Origin: Agaricicola taiwanensis
GTDB taxonomy: Bacteria > Pseudomonadota > Alphaproteobacteria > Rhizobiales > Methylopilaceae
Direction of reading: 5' to 3'
Assembly: GCF_014635245.1 (NCBI RefSeq)
Contig: NZ_BMCP01000001.1
Span: 1,426,001 to 1,490,000 of the forward strand
Length of the DNA stretch: 64,000 nucleotides
Shown here: positions 42,689 through 50,916 of the stretch, piece by piece
How the letters are laid out: each line of letters starts with the position of its first letter
How positions within the stretch are numbered: the stretch's first letter is position 1
Position numbers and translations under genes: made by a program
Notes under the pieces: model-generated
Seen by the model: only the letters and a program-made list of their open reading frames with translations
Database searches by the model: none
What the model was told of the DNA's origin: nothing

Positions 42689-42858
42689 TGTCGGCACCGT
42701 CCTTTCTGGAATGAGGGCATGAGGCATGCCCCATGGCAGTTTCGGCCAAGGCTTCCAGTGCTGTAAAGGAGAAAGGTTCAGGAGAAACCAAGGAGTCGGA
42801 GAAAGCCCACGGACGGTGAGCTGTGTGCCTCCTCATCGTGCGCTTCCGGCGCTCCACC

Positions 42859-44094
42859 TCAATGGCCGCTGAACACCAGGGTCCGGACGGGCAAGATCAG
42901 CGCCTGCATCCGCAGGATTGCTGCGTGGACGAGGCCAACGGCGTCCACGCCGTGCAAGGCAAGCCCGCGCCAGAAGCCGATTTCGCCGGATTCGATCACG
43001 TCATGGTTGCTGGAGTAGGCGTTGGCGATGCAGCTTGAGCCCGGCGTCACGCCCTTGAGCCCGCCTTCGTAAAGCGGTTCCAGCAGCACCATGATGCTGC
43101 CTGGCCGCACCACCTGCTGCGCGTCCACGAGCAGTTCCCCACCGCGGAACTGGCCGGCGGCGATGAAATCCTGGACGCTCGTCACCACCATTGGAATTAC
43201 CGTCCAGGGCTTGGAAATGCAGGTCACCTCGGCAACCATCCCGGGCTTCATCACCTGCGCCTCGATTTGCCCGAAACCCGCCGCGATGGCGCGCCGGCCG
43301 GCTTCCTCCGGAATCAAGATTCCGGCCGGCCGTGCGAACGGATTGACGATGTCTCCGACCCTGAGGGTGAACTGCTCCACGCGGCCGCTGACACCGGCAC
43401 GGATGACAGTCTTGTCGAGATCGACCCGAGCCTGTGCCAGTGCGGCCTCGGCGCTCGCCATCTCGGCCGGTAGGAGGGTCGAGATTCGCACCTCGGCGGC
43501 TTCCTTGGCTGCTTGCGCGGCGGCGATTGCGCCTTCGCGCCCCTCGACGAGGTTTTCGAGGCGCTCGATCTCGCGAGCCGCGACGGTCGCCGAGTTGCGC
43601 TGGTTCAGCTCCTGCTTCGTTTCCAGTTCGTCCAGCGCCTGCTGGTGCGCACTTCTGGCTTCCCGCATCCTGCCATCCGCCGCGGCGACATCCGTCTTCG
43701 CCGCGACGAGGGCTGCCTCGACCTCGGCGATCTTGCGCCGGGCGCCCTCGACGGCGGCGTCCTGTGCCGAACTGTCCAGCCGGAAGATCGGTTCGCCTTG
43801 CTTCATCGATTGGCTGATGCCGTCCACGAAGATCTCGGCGACCCGCCCGTTTGTCTCCGATACGATCGGAACGGTCCGGAAATAGAGAGTGGCGCTGGTC
43901 GTTGACGGATGGTTGTAGAAGATCACCGTGATCAGTCCGATGGTCAGCATGAGGCAGGTGGTGATCCCCCACCGGAGCTCAAAGAATACGGAATAGAGGG
44001 TAATCTCGCGTCCAAACCGCTTTCCCTGCCTGTATCGGCGGTAGAGGTAGTCCGGAACGATCGTCACGAGCGAGCAGAGAAGAAGTTCGAGCAT
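42859..44094 (-). CDS. HlyD-type membrane fusion protein (YibH/YiaV-like)
   Basis: A 411-residue protein. An N-terminal membrane helix (ITTCLMLTIGLITVIFY) is preceded by a cytoplasmic DYLYRRYRQGKRFGREI segment. Then come the lipoyl half-motif (VPIVSETNGRVAEIFVDG), a long coiled coil (about residues 105-225, rich in A, E, R), the second half (VIRAGVSGRVEQFTLRVGDIVNP) and a beta-barrel. Such adaptors join an inner-membrane pump to an outer-membrane channel. No pump or TolC gene is next to it; the only partner is the small membrane protein 2 bases upstream. Confidence 0.87.
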   Translation of the reverse strand: MLELLLCSLVTIVPDYLYRRYRQGKRFGREITLYSVFFELRWGITTCLMLTIGLITVIFYNHPSTTSATLYFRTVPIVSETNGRVAEIFVDGISQSMKQGEPIFRLDSSAQDAAVEGARRKIAEVEAALVAAKTDVAAADGRMREARSAHQQALDELETKQELNQRNSATVAAREIERLENLVEGREGAIAAAQAAKEAAEVRISTLLPAEMASAEAALAQARVDLDKTVIRAGVSGRVEQFTLRVGDIVNPFARPAGILIPEEAGRRAIAAGFGQIEAQVMKPGMVAEVTCISKPWTVIPMVVTSVQDFIAAGQFRGGELLVDAQQVVRPGSIMVLLEPLYEGGLKGVTPGSSCIANAYSSNHDVIESGEIGFWRGLALHGVDAVGLVHAAILRMQALILPVRTLVFSGH

Positions 44095-44096
44095 GA

Positions 44097-44552
44097 CTAT
44101 CTCTCCCCGACAGCGGTGACGAACTGCGACGTTGGCGGTTTCTCAGGCTCTTCCGGAGCGTCCGCCGCTACGGGGTCATCGGGCACGCCGGCGGCTCCCC
44201 TGCCTGGCGGTATCCTGGCTATTTTCTCCAGCGACCCGGCCATCCGGTTGAATGTCCATCCGAAATCCGGGATGTCGATCAGTGCCAGAAGAAGCCCTGC
44301 GACCCAGAAGATGTGCATATGCGTGAACAGGGCGAGCAGGCCGAGCACGGCCACGATCTCGAACTGGATCTTCTTCGACTTGTGGGCGATGCGCTCGGGC
44401 AGGGTGTGCAGACGCAGGAAAAGGATGCCGACGCCCATGACGGTGACGAGCAGGAAAACGGCCATCGTGGTCATCAACACGTCGGTTTCGCCTGGGCCGG
44501 CGATGAAGGCCGGCAGATGATGGGGTGCGGCGGGGTGCAGCGACGCGGCCAT
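44097..44552 (-). CDS. Small inner-membrane protein paired with HlyD-type gene
   Basis: A 151-residue protein with two clear helices (TDVLMTTMAVFLLVTVMGVGILFL and IVAVLGLLALFTHMHIFWVAGLLLALI) and a Pro/Glu-rich C-terminus. I do not recognise a family with certainty. A membrane protein followed directly by a YibH/YiaV-type adaptor recalls the small YibI/YiaW partners of E. coli, but the sequences are not obviously alike. GAGGGGCGAAAC precedes the ATG, and the stop is 2 bases from the HlyD-type start, so the two are one operon. Confidence 0.8.
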   Translation of the reverse strand: MAASLHPAAPHHLPAFIAGPGETDVLMTTMAVFLLVTVMGVGILFLRLHTLPERIAHKSKKIQFEIVAVLGLLALFTHMHIFWVAGLLLALIDIPDFGWTFNRMAGSLEKIARIPPGRGAAGVPDDPVAADAPEEPEKPPTSQFVTAVGER

Positions 44553-44884
44553 GTTTCGCCCCTCGGATTTCAGGTCATGGGTGCGCCGCTATTCCGGGGA
44601 AGGAATGCGTACCAAGCTGGGACTGCGAGAACATGGCCATGACCAACCTCCCAGGACGGGATGCAACGCCAAGCCTTACCAACCGATCATGCCACGGGAC
44701 GGATATACCGTCGAGCTTGTCCACTACTTCAGGCGGCTTAGGCGGGGAGGCGCCACCCAGGAGCTCGTTCGCGCGGCGCCACGATCCCAGTATGCATTTT
44801 TCGTATGCTATCTGAAGAATACGAGTTTTACCCTGCAATCATCGTTGCTTATCACTCCAGTGAAGATCAAGTCATGGGAGGGGT
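44553..44884. other. Intergenic region before the polycarboxylate operon
   Basis: A 332-base divergent region with no convincing gene. It contains a candidate operator (44801-44824), a GGGAGGGG Shine-Dalgarno just before the RraA start, and must hold the promoters of both flanking operons. Confidence 0.7.
44801..44824. promoter_or_regulatory. Candidate LysR-type operator
   Basis: TCGTAT (44801-44806) and ATACGA (44819-44824) form a perfect interrupted dyad with a 12-base spacer, about 60 bases upstream of the first gene of the operon. LysR regulators usually bind such partial dyads, and a LysR gene ends the cluster. A direct repeat TATGC overlaps it at 44791 and 44804. Confidence 0.4.
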
Positions 44885-45574
44885 GTGGTGTACGCCACCA
44901 TCAAAGCACATACGCGACGCACACCGTCGGATGTTCTGGCGAAGTTTGAGGAAATCTGGACCTCGACCCTTTGCGACAGCATGGGGCGGCACGGGGTCAT
45001 GAATCCAGACATCAAACCGATCTACGAAGGCGCCCGCTTCATCGGTTCCGCCCTGACTGTTTCCAACTACCCCAATGACAATATCACGACCCACAAGGCC
45101 ATTCTCATGGCCCAGCCGGGCGATATTCTGGTCATTGACGAGGGTGCCGAGGCGCGGGTCGGCTCCTTCGGCCATAATATGTCGCTGCAGGCGCGGGCCC
45201 GTGGTGTCGTCGGGCTCGTGACCAGCGGCTGCATCCGCGACGTGCGTCTGCTGCGCGAAGAGAAGTTTCCGGTGTTCTCACGCGGCGTGAACCCCCGCTC
45301 CGCGCAGAAGAACACCCCAGGCTCCATCAATGTACCGGTCACTGTTGGCGGCATCGTTGTTGCCCCTGGTGATGTGATCGTTGCCGATGACGACGGCGTC
45401 GCAGTCATCCCCTTCGAGCGCGTCGCTGAAATTCTCGACATCGCGCAGAAGCGGATGGAGATGGAATACCAGCAGGCCGCCGATATCCGTGCCGGCAAGA
45501 AGCCCCTTGAGATCCTTTATGGCGACAGCTGGATCGACAAGGAGCTCGAAGGAAAAGTCCGTTACGTCGATTAG
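44885..45574 (+). CDS. RraA family aldolase-like protein
   Basis: A 229-residue member of the RraA / HMG-aldolase fold. The core SGCIRDVRLLREEKFPVFSRG near residue 120 carries the Arg-Asp pair that binds the divalent metal and substrate in 4-hydroxy-4-methyl-2-oxoglutarate / 4-carboxy-4-hydroxy-2-oxoadipate aldolases, and GDILVIDEG and GDVIVADDDGVAVIP are typical. Those enzymes split 4-hydroxy-2-oxo acids to pyruvate plus a 2-oxo acid, and many also decarboxylate oxaloacetate. A GTG at 44885 (or the next, 44888) follows GGGAGGGG. First gene of a ten-gene operon; the flavoprotein gene follows after 9 bases. Confidence 0.87.
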   Translation: MVYATIKAHTRRTPSDVLAKFEEIWTSTLCDSMGRHGVMNPDIKPIYEGARFIGSALTVSNYPNDNITTHKAILMAQPGDILVIDEGAEARVGSFGHNMSLQARARGVVGLVTSGCIRDVRLLREEKFPVFSRGVNPRSAQKNTPGSINVPVTVGGIVVAPGDVIVADDDGVAVIPFERVAEILDIAQKRMEMEYQQAADIRAGKKPLEILYGDSWIDKELEGKVRYVD

Positions 45575-45583
45575 GAGAAAGCC

Positions 45584-47359
45584 ATGCCGGTCGATTCGGA
45601 CAGTGTCGATCTTCATCTTGAATCTACCGATGTGCTGATCGCCGGGAGTGGTGCCGCGGGCATGCGTGCCGCGATTGCGGCCCACGACGCCGGCCAGCGC
45701 GTCGTTGTTCTGGCAAAGGGCCCTCATCGCGCGAACCACACCCGCATGTCGGGTGGTCGTTACAACACGGTCTCGGGGCTCAACCCTCAGGATTCGCCCG
45801 ATGCCTTCTTCCAGGACACCCTGGAGTCCGGCGCCTACATCAACAATCATGAGCTAGCGAGGATCCTTGCCTATGAGGCGATGGATCGTGCTTACGACCT
45901 CGAAGACTATGGACTCACCTGGGACCGCAAGGAAGCAACCCGCTATAATCTCTCGATGACCGGTGGCGGAACCTACGTCCGCACCATCGGATCGACGGAC
46001 GAGGGAATCGGCATCACCGAAGTCATGGTCCACCAGCTGCACAAGCGCGGCGTCCGGATCTGTGACTTCCACATGCTTGCCGAGGTCGTCCAGAACGACA
46101 AGGGTGAGGTTACAGGCGGCCTTGTGCTGGATCTTGCGCGTGGCTGCTGGCGCTACATCGCCTGCAAGTCGCTCGTCATCGCCACCGGGGGAACCTCGCA
46201 GCTCTACGAGACCAGCTCTGGGCCGGCCATCAACACAGGCGATGGCATCGGGATCGCCCTGCGCGCCGGCGCCGAGATGGTCGACATCGAATTTATGCAG
46301 TTCATCCCGATCTCGTTCGTCTATCCGCCAAGTATTCGCGGCTACACGCTGACCGAGCCGGCTCACTACGGCATGCGGCATTACGATCCGAAGGCCGATG
46401 CCGCGCATCTCCTCAACACGCAGGGTGAGCGCTTCGTGTTGAAGCATGATCCCGTGCGCAAGGAAGGCAGCACGCGCGACGTTCTTGCCCGTGCGATCAT
46501 GCTCGAAATCCTGGAGGGACGCGGTACGCCGGAAGGCGGCGTTCTCATGGTGCCGGACCCGCAGGTGTTCGACCACTTCCTTCATGAGCGGCCGATCTAT
46601 GTGAAGCGCCTTCTGGAGAATTACGGCGAGCCCCAGGCCCGCTTCGAAGCTCCCATCCAGGTCATGCCGAGCGCCCTCTACACGCTTGGCGGCGTGAAGA
46701 TCGACCCTTGGTGCCGGTCTGCCGTTCCGGGCCTCTATGCGGCGGGCGAGGCCGCCGGCGGCGTGCACGGTGCCAACCGTCTCGGCGGCAGCTCCATGCC
46801 GGACATTCAGGTGTTCGGCCGTCGCGCCGGCGTGGCGGCCGCAGGCTATGCCGAGGGCAGGGGGCTCGATCAAAACGAAGGGCTCGATGCCGCCCGTCGC
46901 GCAGCCGGAAGGCTTGAGAGCGCCCTCCAGCCCGGCGAGGGCATCCGTCCGATCGAGGTCAAGAAACGCATCCAGAAGCTGATGTGGGATGATGTCGGCC
47001 TTGTCCGCAACGGCCCCAAGCTTGAGGCGGCGCTCGACGTCTTCGCCAATCTTCGCCGCGAGGTGATGCCGCGCGTCCGCGTGACCAGCCGCCACCGGGT
47101 GCTCAACCGTGAGTGGATGGAGGCGCTGGAGCTTGAAAACATGCTCGACGTGGCCGAGCTCATGGCAACCGCCGCCCTGCATCGCAGGGAAACGCGCGGC
47201 GCACATTATCGGCAGGATCATCCAGACATCGATCCGGCTTGGCAGCGGAACATCTGCATCCGCCGCGTCGGGCAGGTCTTTGAAGTTCGCACGCAAGAGG
47301 TCGACACCACGCTTGCGCCCAAACCGGCAACCCAATCCTCCCTGGTGCCTGCCCAATGA
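45584..47359 (+). CDS. SDH/fumarate-reductase-like flavoprotein, altered active site
   Basis: A 591-residue FAD protein of the SdhA/FrdA/TcuA family. The dinucleotide motif is VLIAGSGAAGMRAAIAAHDAG; a histidine in ANHTRMSGG is placed for covalent FAD. The catalytic arginine is kept (R298 in STRDVLAR), as is the HGANR block (R399). But the SDH QFHPTG motif is QFIPIS (I241), GxRGEGG is replaced by EPAHYGMRHY, and HYxMGG is LYTLGG (L365). The two substrate histidines of SDH are thus missing, so the substrate is probably not succinate; tricarballylate dehydrogenase TcuA is one precedent. It overlaps the Fe-S subunit by 4 bases. Confidence 0.88.
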   Translation: MPVDSDSVDLHLESTDVLIAGSGAAGMRAAIAAHDAGQRVVVLAKGPHRANHTRMSGGRYNTVSGLNPQDSPDAFFQDTLESGAYINNHELARILAYEAMDRAYDLEDYGLTWDRKEATRYNLSMTGGGTYVRTIGSTDEGIGITEVMVHQLHKRGVRICDFHMLAEVVQNDKGEVTGGLVLDLARGCWRYIACKSLVIATGGTSQLYETSSGPAINTGDGIGIALRAGAEMVDIEFMQFIPISFVYPPSIRGYTLTEPAHYGMRHYDPKADAAHLLNTQGERFVLKHDPVRKEGSTRDVLARAIMLEILEGRGTPEGGVLMVPDPQVFDHFLHERPIYVKRLLENYGEPQARFEAPIQVMPSALYTLGGVKIDPWCRSAVPGLYAAGEAAGGVHGANRLGGSSMPDIQVFGRRAGVAAAGYAEGRGLDQNEGLDAARRAAGRLESALQPGEGIRPIEVKKRIQKLMWDDVGLVRNGPKLEAALDVFANLRREVMPRVRVTSRHRVLNREWMEALELENMLDVAELMATAALHRRETRGAHYRQDHPDIDPAWQRNICIRRVGQVFEVRTQEVDTTLAPKPATQSSLVPAQ

Positions 47360-48054
47360 CAAGAACCGTAACCGTTACAGCCGAAATCCGCCGCCATGAC
47401 CCATCTAGTGGCGAGCCTGCCCACTACGACACCTTTGAGGTGGAAGGTATGGAGAACATGCGGGTGCTTGATGTCATCCGCTCCATTTATGAAAACCAGG
47501 CAGGCGACCTTGCCTATCAGTTCGCCTGCCGCATCGGTCGCTGCGGCACCTGCGCGGTGCGGGTGAATGGCGTCTCGGTTCTTGCCTGCCAGGAGCAGTG
47601 CAAACCGCACATGAAGATCGAGCCGCTGCAGCCGTTCCCCGTCCTGCGGGACCTCGTCATCGACCGCACCGAGGTTGAGGCGCGCTATGCCGCGCTGGCG
47701 CTGACGCCGCAGCGCGCCACGGAGCACGAGGGCACGCCGGATGCGATTGACCCGGAGCTTGCCGGAGACATCTGCCAACTCGACTCCTGCCTTGCCTGCA
47801 TGGTCTGCGTCTCCTCCTGTCCCGCCGTCGAGGAGCGGGCGTTCGATGGCCCTGCCTTCATGCTGAAGCTGCGCCAGATGGCGATCCATCCATCTGACGA
47901 CAAGGATCGCCTCCAGCAGGCCGTCGGCGCCGGCATGGTCGAGTGCTTTGGTTGTGATCTCTGCACTCAACTCTGCCCCGCCGACCTCAGCCCTGCCGAG
48001 GCCATCCGCGAGTTCCGCAAGGACATGATCTTCGGAACCGGGAGGACCGCATGA
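47356..48054 (+). CDS. SDH-like iron-sulfur subunit with extra cysteine
   Basis: A 232-residue subunit of SdhB type. A plant-type 2Fe-2S site is C58, C63, C66, C78; the first 4Fe-4S site is C145, C148, C151, C155. The last site reads C197-FG-C200-DL-C203-TQL-C207-P, a full four-cysteine 4Fe-4S motif. SDH and fumarate reductase normally have a non-cysteine at the second place and carry a 3Fe-4S cluster there. A 4Fe-4S cluster would have a lower potential. It passes electrons from the flavoprotein to the membrane subunits. It overlaps the next gene by 4 bases. Confidence 0.92.
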   Translation: MTRTVTVTAEIRRHDPSSGEPAHYDTFEVEGMENMRVLDVIRSIYENQAGDLAYQFACRIGRCGTCAVRVNGVSVLACQEQCKPHMKIEPLQPFPVLRDLVIDRTEVEARYAALALTPQRATEHEGTPDAIDPELAGDICQLDSCLACMVCVSSCPAVEERAFDGPAFMLKLRQMAIHPSDDKDRLQQAVGAGMVECFGCDLCTQLCPADLSPAEAIREFRKDMIFGTGRTA

Positions 48055-48434
48055 GTCGCCGCGCCACCCTCCCGCGCAACGGAACGCATCAGGCCGACAC
48101 GCTGCTCTATGGCCGCATGTCCCGCCTGACGAACCGTTTTTCGGGCATTGTGATCATCGGCTTTGTTCTCATCCATGTGGTGGTACAGGCGCTGCTGCAT
48201 GTGGAGGGCTGGCGGGAAACCTACAGTCAGCACACCTGGCTCTATTCAATCCAGAACGTGCCGCTGGTTCACGCCGTGCTCTACTTCAGCATCGCGTTCC
48301 ATACGCTTTATAGCCTCAAGCTGATCGCAGGTGACCTCGGATACACCACGCATTACCGGACCTCCTTCTATGTCATCACCGGTATTTCGGCCCTCTTCGC
48401 CCTTCGGGAGATCTCACGCTATGCCGGCCTCTGA
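48051..48434 (+). CDS. SDH-like membrane anchor subunit 1 (cytochrome b type)
   Basis: A 127-residue membrane protein with three helices. Histidines in the first two (GFVLIHVVVQALLHV and LVHAVLYFSIAFHTLYSLKLI) could bind heme b and line a quinone site. Sequence identity to classical SdhC is low, so the call rests on size, helices and position between the Fe-S subunit and the second anchor. It overlaps both neighbours (4 and 14 bases). Confidence 0.82.
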   Translation: MSRRATLPRNGTHQADTLLYGRMSRLTNRFSGIVIIGFVLIHVVVQALLHVEGWRETYSQHTWLYSIQNVPLVHAVLYFSIAFHTLYSLKLIAGDLGYTTHYRTSFYVITGISALFALREISRYAGL

Positions 48435-48741
48435 ACGCATCGTCTATGGGCGCCCGTTCCGCGTCACGCCGGTATGGCTCTGGCTGGCACAACGCGCATC
48501 CGGGCTGCTTCTGGCTCCGCTCGTGCTGCTGCATGTCTGGGGTGTCTCCTGGTCACGCCATCCGGTGATGCTCGGCCTTCTGCTGCTGATCATTCTCGTC
48601 CATGGCTACAGCGGCCTGCGCCGCATTGCGCCGCGCGGCCAGAAGGCGGTCCTTGCCGGCGCCGCTGCATCGGCATGGACCGCGGCCGTGCTCGTCTTCG
48701 GCGGCCTCGTGCTCTACAGCCTGCTCGAGCACGTCAGATGA
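48421..48741 (+). CDS. SDH-like membrane anchor subunit 2
   Basis: A 106-residue membrane protein with three helices. LLLAPLVLLHVWGVSW and LLLIILVHGYSGLRRIAPRG carry histidines placed as in SdhD, the second followed by the arginine-rich turn seen in that subunit. With anchor 1 it would form the quinone-reducing membrane module of a four-subunit complex. The ATG at 48421 overlaps the end of anchor 1 by 14 bases, and its stop overlaps the next start (ATGA). Confidence 0.82.
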   Translation: MPASERIVYGRPFRVTPVWLWLAQRASGLLLAPLVLLHVWGVSWSRHPVMLGLLLLIILVHGYSGLRRIAPRGQKAVLAGAAASAWTAAVLVFGGLVLYSLLEHVR

Positions 48742-49910
48742 TCGAGCGGATCGAGATTTTCGTCACCGATCTGCCGACGCGGGTGCGGCGGATCTTTTCG
48801 AGCGGAAACTATGACACCGGCGCGCCCGGCCAGCTGCTTGGCAAGCCTGTCCTCGTGAAGATCCACGCAGACGGCATCGTCGGCATGGCACAGATCCGCG
48901 CGATCTCTCCCGGCCATTTCGTGCCGGACACGACGATGAGCGTCGTTGCTGCCATCCGGGACATCTTCGGGCCGATAATGCTTGGGCAATCGGCCTTCAA
49001 TATCGGCCATCTTTCCGAGCTGTTCGACAGCCGCCTCGCCGCCAATCCCGCGGCCCGTGCCGTCATCGACATCGCGCTCCATGACTGGGTCGGCAAAGCG
49101 CTCGGGGTTCCGGTCCACACGCTGCTTGGCGGCTGCTGTCAGCCGGTGCTGCCGCTGGAATGGTCGGTCAGCCTTGCGGACGAGCCGGCCGTGATGGTTG
49201 CCGAGGCCCGGCGCGCTGTCGACGAGTTCGGCATCCGCGTGCTCTGCATCAAGGCGGCCGACCGCCGCGGCTGGCGGCAAGATGTGACGAATTTCGAAGC
49301 CGTGCGCACGGCGGTGGGACCGGACGTCGAGATCGGCGTCGATCCCAATGCGGGCTGGAGCGTGTACGACAGTGCAGCGGCCATCCTTGCCCTTGGTGAG
49401 CTTGACGTCGCCTACATCGAGCAGCCGGTCGCGCGCCGCAATCTTGAAGCAATGGCGGAGCTGCGCCGCGTTGCCGCCGGCATTCCGATAATGGCTGATG
49501 AGGCATTGATGTCGGTCGAAGACGCCTATGCGATCGCTCGTGCCGGCGCCGCCGACGTCTTCTGCATCAAGCCCTACAAGATGGGCGGCATCAGCGTCGC
49601 GCGGAAAGTGGCAGCCATTGCCGAGGCATCCGATATCCGCCTCAACTGCGGCGGTCTTGCCATCCAGTCGCAGCTTGAGGCTGCAGCCGGCGCTCATTTC
49701 GGAGCCAGCATCCCGCTGAAGCGGACGATGGGCGGGGCCGAGTTCCTGTTCGGCCTCAATACCACGGCACCCGATCCCCTGGTCGCGGAGACGGATTTCG
49801 TCGTGAAGAATGGGCAAGTCACCGTACCGACAGGGCCGGGGCTTGGTGTCGCGATTGATGAAGAACGACTACGACATCACACGCTGCATAGCGAGATCGT
49901 GCAGACGTAA
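48738..49910 (+). CDS. Enolase-superfamily enzyme (mandelate racemase/muconate lactonizing type)
   Basis: A 390-residue enzyme with an N-terminal capping domain and a C-terminal TIM barrel. Metal ligands are in VDPNAGW (Asp), YIEQP (Glu) and ADEAL (Asp or Glu); the barrel lysine after is in CIKPYKMGG. The KxK base pair of the MLE subgroup reads CIK, so only the second lysine remains. Superfamily members take a proton next to a carboxylate, catalysing racemisation, lactone formation or dehydration. In this operon it may isomerise or dehydrate the acid before or after the aconitase step. The ATG at 48738 overlaps the anchor gene stop. Confidence 0.88.
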   Translation: MIERIEIFVTDLPTRVRRIFSSGNYDTGAPGQLLGKPVLVKIHADGIVGMAQIRAISPGHFVPDTTMSVVAAIRDIFGPIMLGQSAFNIGHLSELFDSRLAANPAARAVIDIALHDWVGKALGVPVHTLLGGCCQPVLPLEWSVSLADEPAVMVAEARRAVDEFGIRVLCIKAADRRGWRQDVTNFEAVRTAVGPDVEIGVDPNAGWSVYDSAAAILALGELDVAYIEQPVARRNLEAMAELRRVAAGIPIMADEALMSVEDAYAIARAGAADVFCIKPYKMGGISVARKVAAIAEASDIRLNCGGLAIQSQLEAAAGAHFGASIPLKRTMGGAEFLFGLNTTAPDPLVAETDFVVKNGQVTVPTGPGLGVAIDEERLRHHTLHSEIVQT

Positions 49911-49944
49911 AAGCCAGCACAAAACAATCAAGGGGAGGCGTAAA

Positions 49945-50916
49945 ATGAACAAGATATTGGCAGCTATACTTGGAGTAGGATTTGTTGGCGCGGTTTCGAC
50001 ATCCGCCCTGGCTCAGGGTTCTTACCCGACAAAACCCATCACCATCATTCTTCCGGTCACGCCCGGTGGCGGCACGGACACCATCGTTCGCATCATCGCC
50101 GACAAGCTGAAGGATTCCGTCGGCCAGCAGATCATCGTCGACAATCGCCCGGGCGCCGGCGGTACGATCGCCGGCGAACTGGTCGCGAAGGCGGCGCCGG
50201 ACGGCTACACCCTGGCCGCGGTGACCGCGGCTCATGCGACCAATCCGAGCCTTCTCGACGACATCCCCTACGACAGCTTCAAGGATCTTGTTCCGATCAC
50301 ACAACTGACGAGCCAACCCTATCTGCTCGTCGTTCCGAACAAGTCACCGGCCAAGACATTCGAGGAGTTTATCACCTACGCCAAGGAGCAGAAGAACGGC
50401 ATCAATTATGCCTCTTCGGGTGTTGGTCTTCTGGGCCATCTCGGCATGGAGCTGTTGAAGACGAGCGCCGGCTTCAAGGGCACGCATATTCCCTATCAGG
50501 GTGCCGGGCCCGCTCTCACCGACACGATCGGTGGCCGGGTTGATGCCTTCTTCCCAACTATTGTGTCAGGCGGTCCGCAGGCGGCCCAGGGTAATGTCCG
50601 CGCGCTTGCCGTGACGAGCCTTGAGCGCTCGCCGCTGATGCCTGACGTGCCTACCATCGCGGAAAAGGGTTTTCCCGGCTACGAGGTGAGTGGCTGGTAC
50701 GGCATCCTCGCTCCCGCCGGTACGCCCGACAGTGTTCGCGATTATCTCCAGCAGGAGATCGCCAAGGTCCTGAAGATGCCTGACGTCATCGAGCGCATCA
50801 GGAGCGACGGCGCGGAGCCGGTCGGCAGCACTCCCGCCGAGTTCGAAGCCTACATCGGGAGCGAGGCTGAGAAGTGGGCGAAGGTCGTCGAGGATTCCGG
50901 CGCCAAGGCTCAATGA
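49945..50916 (+). CDS. tctC: Tripartite tricarboxylate transporter binding protein (TctC/Bug type)
   Basis: A 323-residue periplasmic protein. The ATG at 49945 follows AAGGGGAGGCG, and the signal peptide is ILAAILGVGFVGAVSTSALAQ. The mature protein has the Bug-family start YPTKPITIILPVTPGGGTDTIVR, then IVDNRPGAGGTIAGELVAKAAPDGYTL, which contacts the ligand carboxylate in Bug structures. It would deliver a polycarboxylate to TctB/TctA, which come two and three genes later. Its stop overlaps the aconitase-like start (ATGA). Confidence 0.93.
   Translation: MNKILAAILGVGFVGAVSTSALAQGSYPTKPITIILPVTPGGGTDTIVRIIADKLKDSVGQQIIVDNRPGAGGTIAGELVAKAAPDGYTLAAVTAAHATNPSLLDDIPYDSFKDLVPITQLTSQPYLLVVPNKSPAKTFEEFITYAKEQKNGINYASSGVGLLGHLGMELLKTSAGFKGTHIPYQGAGPALTDTIGGRVDAFFPTIVSGGPQAAQGNVRALAVTSLERSPLMPDVPTIAEKGFPGYEVSGWYGILAPAGTPDSVRDYLQQEIAKVLKMPDVIERIRSDGAEPVGSTPAEFEAYIGSEAEKWAKVVEDSGAKAQ

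Noticed and set aside
45854..47362. A 502-residue reading frame on the minus strand across the flavoprotein gene
   Set aside because: Shadow of a gene with clear FAD motifs; no own start signal or family match.
45584..48741. Reading these four genes as the housekeeping succinate dehydrogenase
   Set aside because: Order, anchor subunits and missing substrate histidines differ from the sdhCDAB of alphaproteobacteria, and the neighbours are catabolic.
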